DNA from: Odobenus rosmarus divergens
Lineage: Eukaryota > Chordata > Mammalia > Carnivora > Odobenidae
Direction of reading: 5' to 3'
Length of the DNA: 64,000 nucleotides
NCBI RefSeq assembly: GCF_000321225.1
Contig: NW_004450567.1
Location: forward strand, 53,379 to 117,378
The notes below the pieces were generated by a model. The model was not told the DNA's origin. It ran no database searches and saw only the letters and a list, made by a program, of their open reading frames with translations. The position numbers were made by a program, and so were the translations under genes. Shown here one piece after another: positions 46,541 through 57,714 of the stretch (the first letter of the stretch is position 1; every line of letters starts with the position of its first letter).

Positions 46541-46930
46541 ATGATACATCACATTAACAAGAGAGAGGATAAAAACCATATGATAATCTCAGTAGGGGCA
46601 GAAAAAGCATTTGACAAAGTACAACATCCATTCATGATAAAAACTCTCAACAAAGTAGATCAAGAGGGAACGTACCTTGATATAATAAAGGCTGTATATG
46701 AAAAACCCACAGCTGACACCATACTCAATGGTGAAAAGCTGAAAGCTTTTTGCCTAAGTTCAGGAACAAGACAAGTATGTCCACTCTCACCACATTTATT
46801 CAGCATAGTACTGGAAGTCCTAGCCAGAGCAATCAGATGGAAAAAAGAAATAAAAGGCATCCAAATTGGTAAGGAAGAAGTAAAACTTACTATTTGTAAA
46901 TGGCATGATACTATATATAGAAAACCCTAA
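46541..46930 (+). pseudogene. LINE-1 ORF2 reverse-transcriptase relic
   Basis: A 129-codon open stretch inside the L1 at 46413. Residues 15-50 include [15 protein letters not shown], the conserved L1 reverse-transcriptase block around the first catalytic region. The usual acidic residue before AEKAFD (normally in ...SLDAEKAFD) reads G in SVGAEKAFD. Residues 75-90 ([20 protein letters not shown]) are the following conserved block. The frame stops just at the region where the catalytic YxDD box should be. Broken copy, no product expected. Confidence 0.85.
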
Positions 46931-48429
46931 AGACCCCCCAAAAAAACCCTGCTAGAACTGATAAAAATGAATTCAGTAAAGTTGCAGAATACAAAGTTAA
47001 TATACAAAAGTTACAGAAAAAGAAATTAAGAAAGCAATCCCATTTATAAGTGAACCAAGAATAATAAAATACCTAGGAACAAACTTATCCAAGGGTGTGA
47101 AAGACCTATACTCTGAAAACTATAAAACACTGATGAAAGAAATTGAAGATGACACAAACAAATAGAAAGATATTCCATGCTCATCGATTGGGACAACCAA
47201 TATTGTTAAAATGTCCATACTACCCAAAACAATCTACACATTTAATGCAATCCCTATCAAAATACCAACAGTGTTTTTCACAGAAGTGGAACAAATAATC
47301 TTAAAATTTGTATGGAACCACAAAAGACCCTGAATAACCAAAGCAATCTTGAAAATGAAGAACAAAACTAGAGGTATCACAATACCGAATTTGAAGGTAG
47401 ACTACAAAGCTGTAGTAATCAAAATGGTATGGCACTGACATAAAATAGACACGTAGATCAGTGGAACAGAATAGAGAGCCCAGAAACATACCCATGATTA
47501 TATGGTCAATCAATATACAACAAAAGAGGCAAGAACATGCAATGGGAAAAAAGACAATCTCTTCAACAAATGGTGCTGGGAAAACTGGCAGCCACATGCA
47601 AAAGAATGAAACTGAATCACTTTCTAACACCATACACAAAAATAAACTGAAAATGGATTAAAGACTTAAATTTGAGACCTGAAACCATAAAGTTCCTAAA
47701 AGAAAAGAAAGTAATCTTCTTGGCATCAGCTGTAGAAACATTTGTCTAGATATGTCTCCTCTGGCAAAGGGAAAAAAGCAAAAGTAAACTATTGGGACTA
47801 TACCCTTCCCCTCCAAAAAGCTTTTGCATAGTGAAGGAAAACCATCAACAAAACAAAAAGGCAGCCTACTGAATGGGAGAAGATATTTGCAAATGACATA
47901 TCCAATAAGGGGTTAATATCCAAAATATATAAAGAACTTATACAACTCTATACCAAAGTAACAAATAATCCAATTTAAAAAGAAATGGTCAGAAGACACG
48001 AATAGACATTTTTCTTAAGAAGACATACAGATGGCCAACAGCCACATGAAAGAATGTTCATCACTAATAATCAGGAAAATGCAAATCAAAATAACAATGA
48101 GATATCACCTTACACTAGCTAGAATCAAAAACACAAGAAACAACAAGTATTGGTGAGGATGTGGGGGAAAAGGAACCCTCCTGCACTGTTGGTCAAAATA
48201 CAAATTAGCTCAGCCACTATGGAAAACAGTATGGAGGTTCTTCAAAAAATTCAAAGTACAATTACAGTATGATCCAGTAATACCACTACTGAGTATTTAC
48301 CCAAAGAAAATGAAAACACTAACTTGAAAAGGTACATGTACCCTTTGTTTATTGCAGCATTATTTATAATAGCCAAGAAGTGGAAATACCCAAATGTCCA
48401 TCCATAGACGAATGGATAAAGAAGATATG

Positions 48430-48457
<28 letters not shown>
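48430..48457. repeat. (GT)n microsatellite in L1
   Basis: About 14 GT units at the place where L1 normally has a short GTGTGTATATA run. An in-place expansion. Confidence 0.95.
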
Positions 48458-48460
<3 letters not shown>

Positions 48461-48780
48461 GGAATATTACTCAGTCATCATAAAGAAGGAGATCTTGCCA
48501 TTTGCAACAACATTGATGGATCTAGAGGGTATAATGCTAGGTGAAATACGTCAGTCAGGAAAAGACAAATATCATGTGATTTCACTCATGTGTTGAATTT
48601 AAGAAGCAAAACAAATGAACAAAGAAAAAACAGAGACAAACAAAAACCCAGACTCATAAGTACAGAGAACAAACTGGTAGTTGCCAGATGGGTGAAATAG
48701 GTGAAGGGGATTAAGAAGTACACTCACTGTGAGGAGCACTGAGTGATGCATAGAATTCTTGAATCATTACATTGTACACC

Positions 48781-48862
48781 TAATGTGTACATGTCTGAAT
48801 CTACATAGATGCCTTTTCAACCAGCCTCCTGATGTTTATCCAAAAAGCTGACATGCTCTGAT
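48781..48862 (-). repeat. foreign insert in L1 tail, inverted copy of 50.0 kb
   Basis: The 32 bases at 48831-48862 are the exact complement of 49981-50012. The decamer at 48793-48802 (gtctgaatct) is the complement of agattcagac at about 50024-50033. About 28 bases between them have no match found. At the left edge gtacac / gtgtac form an inverted repeat. Confidence 0.88.
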
Positions 48863-48924
48863 CTAATATAACACTGCATGTTTATTACACTTGAATAATA
48901 AAAAAAAGTGCGGGATTCCCCCAC

Positions 48925-51838
48925 ATTCCCTTGTTCTTCAGTCTGTTATGAAAGTATATGAGAGAGTGAGGAAGCATGGCACTTCCATATGCTGGGAAGG
49001 AGAATGGAAACACTTGTGAGCAGCTGTAATGACTGTCTTAGTCTTCTTTTCTGAGGGGAGGAGAATAATTATCCCTGAGGTATTCTAGTTTCAGCCCCTC
49101 ACCCAACAAGCGAAAGAGAAATAAAAGAGCAGAGCCTGCTCACTCCCCATTCCAAATCTACTGGGAGAGAGCAGGAGCTAAAGTTTCAATCAGAAAGAAG
49201 ATCAGAGTTTTAAAATAAACTCACTTTAAAATCATCAAAAGTGACCCCAATTTTAATCTGTCCAAGATTCTGTCCAAGATACTATAAGGAGAAATTCATC
49301 TAAGCATGGTCCCAGTCAATGACTGGAGGGAAACAGAGCAGTGTCCTATTCATTTCCCACTGAGTACAGACTATTCAAGAAACCAGTTACAGCTATGACC
49401 CCATTGGAGAGCTGTTGTGCCAAGATGAATGTGGACTCTGAAAAAGATGAACATGGGAAAAAGATGAACATGGGATATGATAGAACTGAGTTTGAAAGCA
49501 GGTACAGAATGTTTTAAATCTAAGAAAGCGTAGAGTGATACTCAAAAAGTTTAGAAAGGAAAAAACAAAGATGAGTACAGTCTTAAGAGTTTGACCAAGA
49601 CATGGACTTCTCTGTCATTACTAGAGAAATACCAAAAATAGATGAGCATAGAAATTGATTTTTAAAGTCTCTATCTCAGATCCTGAATTTCCAAACAGGA
49701 AACCTGCCTAAATTAGAAACGTACACAGTGACCTAGATGCCAGTGTCCTGGGGTATGAAAATACTCATATGTCCCCATGCCTAAACACAACACCCAAAAG
49801 ATCACCTAATGTGTTGGAGCAGACAGTGGGGAAAGCGGTATTCCTTCTGATGCAAAAAGTAAGATATCAATAACTGAGTTTATTTTTGAAAATGGCATTC
49901 CCACCCATTAGTGGTTTAGTGGCTATGAATGAATGTCTCGACTAATCAAAACAGACTTTTAGATGTGTTGAATACCAGAGATCAGAGCATGTCAGCTTTT
50001 TGGATAAACATCCAAATCTGTCCAGATTCAGACTGTAACTATGGACTAATTGGAAGTGTTCTGGACAGAGTACCTTATGATCAGGGAATGTAGATGGTCC
50101 CTAAAACAACTTAAGCAGGGCAATTTTCCATGAGTTGCTTTGCTCTGAGATCAATCTGACTAAACTCTAACACTTCGCTCATCTTCTTTCAACACCTGAT
50201 GCTAATAAAAGAGCAGTGATGGCTCATAGACAAGATTTGAAAAACAGGTGTCAGATAGATGATTTCAGGGGAATTGGCCTAGTCCCTAACCAGTTAGAAC
50301 AGATAAGACATTATCAGAGCTGCTGGAAGCTCAATCAGCTGCTTCATCAGCTTTTGGGAAGCCTGGGGTAAGCACCTTCCCTGAGGCCTTTTCCAAAACA
50401 TACTGGCAAGATAAGACTGCTCTACCTTTTTAGTTTGAGGTCATTTTGTTTATTTTATCTTTTGTTAGCCTTGCCTGAGGATACCGATTCCAAAAAATAT
50501 TGCTAAAACCAATGTCAAAGACCTTACTGTCTATGTTTTCTTCTGGGAGTTTTACATCAATTATAGTTCAAAAAAATTTAAAAAAGTGTGCTCATAACTA
50601 CAAATGTTCAGGCCCATCAATCCACCTGCCACGTAAATGATTGGGTAACAGGCAAAGGTAGAAGGCTTTGCAGGAGGAGGTCTGAGCCCACAGTGGAACT
50701 AAAGACAACACTTCCAACCACAACAGGAGGATTCAGAGGTACCCAAGAAGGTAGAGAAGTGTGACTGCCCATGTCTTAGCTTTCCTATGGGCAAGGTGAA
50801 CATTTTGCGGGAGGCTACTCTCACGAATGTGAAGTCAAAGGCGTGGGAATCACACAGAAGCAAAAGCAGGCTTGATGGATCTTGAAAACCACAAACCAGT
50901 TAGGAAAAAAGATTGCCACGGTCCCAAAAGAAACTAGTCCCTGATCCAGTTAGGAAGGGAAAACTCCTGAAATTACCCCTGGTGACAGATTCAGAGTGGG
51001 AAAGGGATTGACGGTGACTTGGCAGCCTCTACCTCCCATGGGCACAGGAAAAGCTTTCAGAGCTCACAGCCTGGACCCCCCCCTCCCAGGGACCTCCGTA
51101 AAAATAGAAAAGGGATTAAAACACAAAAATAGGACTTCCTTAGCCAGATTTTTGAGATTCTGAAGCAGAGAGAAAGTGAACAATGGGCTAGAAATTCTGG
51201 TTGGAAGACCAGTCTGGACTGTTGTTCAAAATTAAGTTCTGTGTGTGGCCTCCTTTAAGGCAAAGACAGCTTCTCACTGCCTGAAGAAGCTATAAATGCT
51301 ATGATCAGTCAACCATGGAAAAATGAAGATCTCAGAAGGTCCTTGCCCAAGTTTTCTGAGCAGTTAACTGCCTGAAACTTTGGTCAAGACCCCTGGAAGA
51401 ATAGAACTCTCTAAGAAAAGCAGAACTAAGGTTTAATTTCCCACCAGTAAAGCATGGAGCCTAGAATCCAGGTTCTATCAGAGTAATACAAAATATTAAA
51501 TGGTGATTTTTCTCCCATCTGAGCAAATTCATATCTAAATACATGTATTGAGTAAATATGTCTCTAATCAAAGGCTTCTCCTGGATACAAAAAATATTTT
51601 TTTGTAATATTTGGAAAAGAGGGAAAAAAGAAACAAAATATCTGCATGATTTTACCACTAGAACTTCTGGCCATTACTGCCTAGTTGGTATATGACTTCA
51701 GTGAAAAGAGTCATTCTAATGGGTTGGATGGCATTCTGTACCTTTTGAAACAGTAGTAGAGTTGCTCAAAGTTTGGTATAGTTACTCTTATTACACCCAG
51801 TCCCATAATATAAATACCACCTATATATTCTGATGACT
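48925..51838. other. 2.9 kb of unique sequence
   Basis: No interspersed repeat recognised. A 17-base perfect tandem pair (aaaaagatgaacatggg) lies at 49441-49474. The block at 49981-50033 is the source of the insert in the neighbouring L1. Confidence 0.5.
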
Positions 51839-51839
51839 T

Positions 51840-52058
51840 CAAAATTTATATTTCCATCCTAGACTCACTTCTAAGCTCTACACATCCAACTGCCTACTTG
51901 ATGCCTCCACCCGATGTTCACAAATCAAACTTGATATGCACAAAACTCTCCTTCACCTGTGCTCTCCACCTCAGCCAATGCCACCTCCATCACCCAGTTG
52001 CTAAAGCAGCAATTCTAAGAATGCTTTTAAGAGTGATCACTCATTCTTCTTATAAAGT

Positions 52059-52091
<33 letters not shown>

Positions 52092-52580
52092 TTCCCAACT
52101 CCTATCAACTCTACACACAAAATAGATTTCAAACTCCTCACGTTTCACCAGTGTCTCTGCCTTGCCCTGGCCCTAGCCCCTAGCATCCCCCCTCTGGACC
52201 ACCACAATAGCTTCCTAATTTGTCTCTCCTCTTCCTGTCCTGCTGCTGTCTATATTATTTCTCCATTCTCCAGTGTGCTGCTTTCACCCTCTTTACTTTC
52301 TCCCATGATTCTCTTCTCACTTCTTTCCTCTAACTTACAACTGTAAACTACAGAAGCATCACATGCCCAGAGATTCCCAATCAGACTTCTGATCTAGACT
52401 AGATTCCTTCCCTGTTACCCTTACTGATAAAGCCCAGTACTTTCCCTCCATAGCTTTTATCAAAGTTTATCTGTTTATTCATGTTATTTTTCCCATTATA
52501 TCCTACCTTCTGTTTAATTTCTGCGTGGTGTTAGCAAAGTGTTCAGTAAATATGTATTGCATAAATGAGATGCTCCTCCT
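51840..52580 (+). mobile_element. L2 3' region, sense
   Basis: ctaagctctacacatccaac, ctgcctacttgatgcctcc, ccagttgctaaagcagcaat, ttcctaatttgtctctcctc and the end gttcagtaaatatgtattgc follow the LINE-2 3' text in order. An (ATC)n expansion interrupts it. The 75-codon frame at 51898-52125 is a decayed ORF2 end. Confidence 0.75.
52059..52090. repeat. (ATC)n microsatellite
   Basis: About ten ATC units inside the L2 relic. Confidence 0.95.
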
Positions 52581-52599
52581 CCTCCTAAAGATCGCGCTG

Positions 52600-52760
52600 G
52601 AATAATGTTGCAAGGGAATGTAAAAGCCATAGACTCCAACCCCTTCATTTTATGATTGAGGAAATCAGCAGGCATCAGGTGCCTCACGCAAGGCCATGCA
52701 ACAGACCAACCAGCAGAACCAGAATCTGTGATCCTTAGCCCTCGTTTTCCTACAATACTT
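52600..52760 (-). mobile_element. MIR, minus strand
   Basis: ccccttcattttatgattga, ggaaatcagcaggcatcagg and aaggccatgcaacagac follow antisense MIR text. Confidence 0.65.
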
Positions 52761-52939
52761 CACTTAAGTGTAATAAATTTCAAACATTAACCAAGATTCA
52801 TTTTTTTCCACTCATTAACTGAGTGCCTAGCATGTTAGCACTGGGCCACAGTGAAGAACAAGATGGACACTGACCCTATGGAGTTTTTAGTTATGGAAAT
52901 GGGTTCCCGGCATGAAATATTAGAGACTTAACATTATTT

Positions 52940-53133
52940 TTTTTAAAGATTTTATTTATTTATTTGAGAGAAAGAATGAGAGAGAGAGAGCGCACATGAG
53001 AGGGGGGAGGGTCAGAGGGAGAAGCAGACTCCCTGCCGAGCAGGGAGCCCGACGCGGGACTCGATCCCTGGACTCCAGGATCATGACCTGAGCCGAAGGC
53101 AGTCGCTTAACCAACTGAGCCACCCAGGCGCCT
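52940..53133 (-). mobile_element. Can-SINE, minus strand
   Basis: Young full-length copy with ccgacgcgggactcgatccc and gagccacccaggcgcc. Perfect 17-base duplication gagacttaacattattt at 52923-52939 and 53134-53150. Retained CpGs suggest recent insertion. Confidence 0.97.
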
Positions 53134-53316
53134 GAGACTTAACATTATTTATAATTCACTGATACTTCACAGGAATTTAAGAATAGTTTCTCAAGGGAAA
53201 CAGCTTATTATTTTATTCTGATTGAATTCAGAAAAATATTTTTTTCCTGAGTTTAGTAATACAATTCTACATGAAAGCAAGAGCATCTGAACATTAAAGA
53301 GCTTAAAACTGATGGA

Positions 53317-53574
53317 TAGTTGGAACGGAAAAATGAAGGCGGGGGTAGTTAGAGGTGGAGACGAACCATGAGAGACTGTGGACTCTGGGAAACAAACTGA
53401 GGGTTCTAGAGGGGAGGAGGGTGGGGGGATGGGTTAGCCTGGTGATGGGTATTAAAGAGGGCATGTTCTGCACGGAACACTGGGTGTTATACGCGAACAA
53501 TGAATCATGGAACACTACATCAAAAACTAATGATGTAATCTATGGTGATTAACATAACATAAAAAAAAAAAAAC
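53317..53574 (+). mobile_element. young L1 3' end, severely truncated
   Basis: gaacggaaaaatgaaggcgg, gagacgaaccatgagagact, aaacaaactgagggttctag, to gattaacataacataaaaa with a pure A-tail. Possible short duplication aactgatgg (53307) / aactgctgg (53575), one mismatch. The overlapping frames on both strands are L1 UTR. Confidence 0.92.
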
Positions 53575-53583
53575 AACTGCTGG

Positions 53584-56229
53584 CCAAGCTCATTTTTAAG
53601 TCTTTATCTTACAAAATCAATAAAACTTGTCAATAAAAAGGGGAAACATCGATCAATCACTTGAATGTTTTGTTCAATTCAGGTCTTTAGCATCACAATA
53701 AAAATTATTTAATGTTCATCTGCACATTTTAATATTATTTAGACTTTCTTTCTTTCTCCTTTCCTATTTCTTTTGGTAAGATCATCATGTTCACTCTTGG
53801 TCTTCAGCTTAGCTATCAACTATCAGGCTGCCAAGTGAACTGCTCACAAATCTCTCTGGAAGATATTTTAAAATTTCCTTCTTGTTTATATGCTATCTCA
53901 CTTTCTGACATTTGCCTTTTCTTTAAGGAAAAAATTTTTAGATTTTGCAATACAACTCTTTTTGTAAGGAAATCGCAATTGTAGATTTGTTTTTAACTCC
54001 TGTAAAAAAAATATTTTTTAATTCCAAATTTCTAATGACTGCTGATTTAATTGAAAAGCAGACTAGATGCAGTGAGACATTAGATAAATTTAAATAGGAA
54101 CAAATTATGTATTGTGTTCTGTGAAGATTTTATATTTATACCTATATTATGTATATATATATATACACTATATACACTACATTATGTATATATACATATT
54201 GACTAATTGCACATCTAAAAACTTTTACTTAACTGAGGAAGGGTTAGGTCTACAAATACCTAATAAAGTAAAATGTTTATGCACGAAAGCACTTTCTCTG
54301 AACAGAGTCCAGGGAGCTGAAGTGCATGATGCCAGAAATAGGCAGCATTGATGGGGTGGGGGTTAGGCTGGAAACATGGGGACTTCTCCACTCTTGAAAA
54401 ATGTTCACTAGATAGGAGGATTTACTTGTTTTTAAATAGAAAAGAAACATGAATATTTAAAGTTGGGTGGGGGCATAAAAGACTATTTCATTTTCTCCTC
54501 AGGCCCTAAATGGCCTAGTTTAGCACATGACTGCAGAATCCCCATGTGGGAGACTCATGTGAATTGCTTATTTAACATCTTCAGTGATATAATCCCTAAA
54601 AGGAGAAAGAAGCACCAAGATTCATGAGTGTACTGCTACTGGTGTCACAACATCAAAAGGAACCAAGACAGGAATCCAGCTGCTAGAATTTGAATTAGAA
54701 GAAGAAACCACTGCAGATTGTTTATAGAAGCACAGATGGCTGAAGAGAAAACAGTCTTCCCAGAGCCAGCTTGCCAGGGGAAACACTGGCAGCACACAGT
54801 CTCACTTTGTTAACATTTCCCTCCAGTTTGAAAGGGTCCTAATTTCACTGCCGGACAATGATATTTGACACTTTTCATATATGACTTATATACAGACTAC
54901 AGCTATAAAAATTTGAACTGGGAAACATCTGGAGAGAGAAAAAAGCGGTTCACCTAGCAGGAGGTCAGGGCACACAATGACCTTTTGGAGCCCTCAAAAG
55001 AATTACAGAAGCTTAGGAATGGCCAAACATGGAATGAACTGCCAAGCACGACAAACACATAATTTAAAAAGCATGGTCTGATTCAGGGTTATAAAAAATA
55101 AAATCAGAGGAAAGGGATCCATTTGTAGACATTTATGATAATTGTCTATCAAAACCGAGGGTAAAAGTTCACACTACAGCTTAAGTGGATATACAAAAAC
55201 AATTTGTTTAGGAACAATCTGAACAAGTTTGCATAACTATTCATGGAGAGGCATATGATTAAATACATCATGTAGTTTTCCTAATTCTATTTTGATTTTA
55301 ATTTCTTAAATTTTACATCAAAAAAGAACAATTAACAAAACAAAGTGTTACATCATTAACCTCATTCTGCTTTCTAATATAAGAAAGATTTGCATATCAT
55401 ACAATAGCCAGATCAGGACATATCTACAGAAAAGAGAAAGGGGTGGAGATAATAATTCTTAAAGCTTTCTATCTTTATTTAGTTTTCTGTTTAAAGTTGC
55501 TCAAGAGTCCCGATCCCAGAGTGAGAACGCAAACGCTTACACGAGCAGACGCACTACACCCAGTCGGAGTCCGGCTGAGCCTCAGGCACAAGAAGGTTTG
55601 GTTTCTAAAAGTGATGGTTTTTTCTAACTTCAATCCAAACAAACCAAAGAATGTGGGAAGATACGAAGTGTAACTTACCGCCTCCCCCTGCCATGTCTAC
55701 ACAGTTTTATATTAGGGAGAGGCTCAAACCAGTTAGTATGGATTTAACTATGTTAATACTATGTTATTGAACTCTGTTCATAAAATGTATATCTGACAGT
55801 CTGGAAAAACTAGATGTGAAAAATTAGAACATATCCTTCCACTCAGATTTCCAAGGATTATGCAAATCCCCACTCCTCAGACATTCTTTTAATGCATATA
55901 TGAAAGTCTGTGCATTGAATTTCTTTACATTGACCTCACACAGAAATGAACTTCTACATTCCCAAGTTCTCTTTATGTGATGCCAAACAATCAAGTAAAT
56001 GCAAAGTAATTCATTTGGTTTTCTAGGCATTACCATCTGCTCTTCAATCACTCCCCGAAAGACATTCCTACCTTGCATGGTTTCATCTCCTCTTCTGAAT
56101 TCAGCCAGGATCCTATAGGGCAGGAATTCTCAAGATGTGTTCTAGATCTTCAGTACCAGCCTCCCTCACTGAAGGGTCTAGTAGACAGTAGGAAGCGCTT
56201 GAAGCCTTCTGAGCCTAGCACTTTGACCA
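53584..56229. other. unique sequence with (TA)n and a CpG cluster
   Basis: An imperfect TA repeat at 54142-54200 and seven CpGs within 55511-55573 in an otherwise CpG-poor stretch. No interspersed repeat recognised. The frame at 55443-55673 crosses the CpG cluster but has no domain. Confidence 0.45.
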
Positions 56230-56372
56230 CCGTGGGTGAGACAAGTGTCGCTAGAGAAGGACTAGATGCAGTGAGACCCATTAGAGGCTGTGGTAATTGT
56301 CCAGGTAAGCATTGTTGTGAGTTTGAGTTGGGGCTGTGGTAATATGGATGGAAAGCATGCAAAATAGTTAGG
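56230..56372 (-). mobile_element. L2-like relic, antisense
   Basis: cattagaggctgtggtaatt, gtccaggtaagcattg and gggctgtggtaatatggatg resemble antisense LINE-2 text. Short and diverged. Confidence 0.45.
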
Positions 56373-56429
56373 AGTTTAAAATGGCTGAATTTATGGAATG
56401 GAGTGGAGAGAGAGAATGAGGCAATTTTG

Positions 56430-56645
56430 CTTGTGACTGAGAGCAAGGACTTCAGAGACAGAGGGGTTAGAGCCTGGGCTCTGCAACTTACCAGCTACCT
56501 GACCTTGGGCAAGTGTTTTTCCCTGCTGAGCCTCAGACTCTTCCTTAGAAATCATGCTGCCATCATAGGGGTGTATGAAGTTTGAATGGACTCATGTATG
56601 ATGGGATTGGCACAGAGTCTGCCATGTAGGAAGTCTCGATAAATC
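56430..56645 (+). mobile_element. MIR, sense
   Basis: gagcctgggctctgcaactt, accagctacctgaccttggg, caagtgtttttccctgctga and ggcacagagtctgccatgta follow sense MIR order. Confidence 0.8.
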
Positions 56646-56823
56646 CCAGAAGATTTTAAGATGACTCTAGGCTTCCATTGTTCTCCCAAATGGGAAAGAA
56701 GGAAGGGAGGGAAGGAAGAAGGAAAACAGGAAGAATTTGATATGAACACACTTTCGGAAATTAAATTTTAGTTACTTGCTATTTTTAAAAGTGATCTCTA
56801 TTTCTTACTATTTATGCATTCTT

Positions 56824-57023
56824 TTTTTAAAAAAAGATTTTATTGATTTATTTGGCAGAGAGATACAGAGAGAGAACAAGTAGGCAGAGAGGCAGGCAGA
56901 GGGAGAGGGAGAAGCAGGCTCCCTGCCGAGCAGGGAGTCCGATGCAGGACTCGATCCCAGGGGTGCCTGGGTGGCTGAGTCGGTTAAGCGGCTGCCTTCA
57001 GCTCAGGTCATAATCCCAGGGTC
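56824..57023 (-). mobile_element. Can-SINE, minus strand, with inverted 5' part
   Basis: Bounded by a perfect 16-base duplication ctatttatgcattctt (56808-56823 and 57024-57039). Positions 56824-56960 are the tail and body in minus orientation, ending at the complement of ctgggatcgag. Positions 56961-57023 are the SINE head in plus orientation (gggtgcctgggtggctgag ... cccagggtcc). The two parts meet at the same point of the consensus with little or no loss, so this is a 5' inversion. Confidence 0.92.
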
Positions 57024-57139
57024 CTATTTATGCATTCTTAAGGAATGTTTTTCTATGAATTGTCATGTATATCAAAGAATACTGTATCTTCTTCCCGCCC
57101 ACGCACAAACACACAGATTCATTCCTAAAGCAAAGTGCT

Positions 57140-57356
57140 GGGGCACCTGGGTGGCTCAGTTGGTTAAGCGTCTGCCTTCAGCTCAGGTCATGATCCCGGG
57201 GGCCTGAGATCTGTCATTGTCTTTGGGATCTCTGCTTCGGGGGGAGCCTTCTTCTCCCTCTCCCTCTCCCTCTGCCTGCTGCTCCCCCCTGCTTATGCTT
57301 GTGCTCTCTCTCTCTCTGTTTCTCTGTCAGATAAATAAAATCTTTTTTAAAAAAAA
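57140..57356 (+). mobile_element. Can-SINE
   Basis: ggggcacctgggtggctcag head. The middle is scrambled relative to the usual text (gagatctgtcattgtctttg). Normal CT-rich body and tail. Perfect 14-base duplication taaagcaaagtgct at 57126-57139 and 57357-57370. Confidence 0.95.
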
Positions 57357-57370
57357 TAAAGCAAAGTGCT

Positions 57371-57714
57371 TCTCACTTTTTAAGAACCCGCTCTCAGGTA
57401 TCTTCTCTGCTCCTCCGTGTCACCTTCCTTGTCTCCTCACGTAGAAGGGGGTACTGCCTCCCTTACGCCACAGGTGTGCTTCTTACCAACTGTCACACAG
57501 TCCCCTCACATGTATTTATTTACATGTCCATGTCTCCCAGAGTGGCTTCCTTGAGAAACTGTTATCACCCTCTTCATTCCCATTAATCAGGTCAGGACTT
57601 GCCACAAAGAGAGTACACCACAACTTCATTTCTCTAAAAAATTATGTCCCAGCTATTAACACAAGGTATCTTAATATCAAACATAAATCACTGTATCCTC
57701 TCAACCACACACTA
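57371..57714. other. unique sequence, nothing recognised
   Basis: No repeat or exon identified. Confidence 0.5.

Larger units (their letters stand above)
46413..48907 (+). mobile_element. 5'-truncated L1, reverse transcriptase to tail
   Basis: 2.5 kb sense L1 starting in the reverse-transcriptase region and ending in the 3' UTR and A-tail. The duplication gtgtgggattcccccac (46396-46412) and gtgcgggattcccccac (48908-48924), 17 bases with one mismatch, marks both ends. Inside the 3' UTR about 75 foreign bases interrupt the normal end (about 48781-48862). Many stops and frameshifts. Confidence 0.95.

Noticed and set aside
46541..46930. Possible functional reverse transcriptase
   Set aside because: Truncated, ends before the catalytic box and carries substitutions in conserved positions. 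An L1 relic.
49441..49474. 17-base perfect tandem pair
   Set aside because: A simple small duplication, common in neutral DNA. Noted under the surrounding region only.
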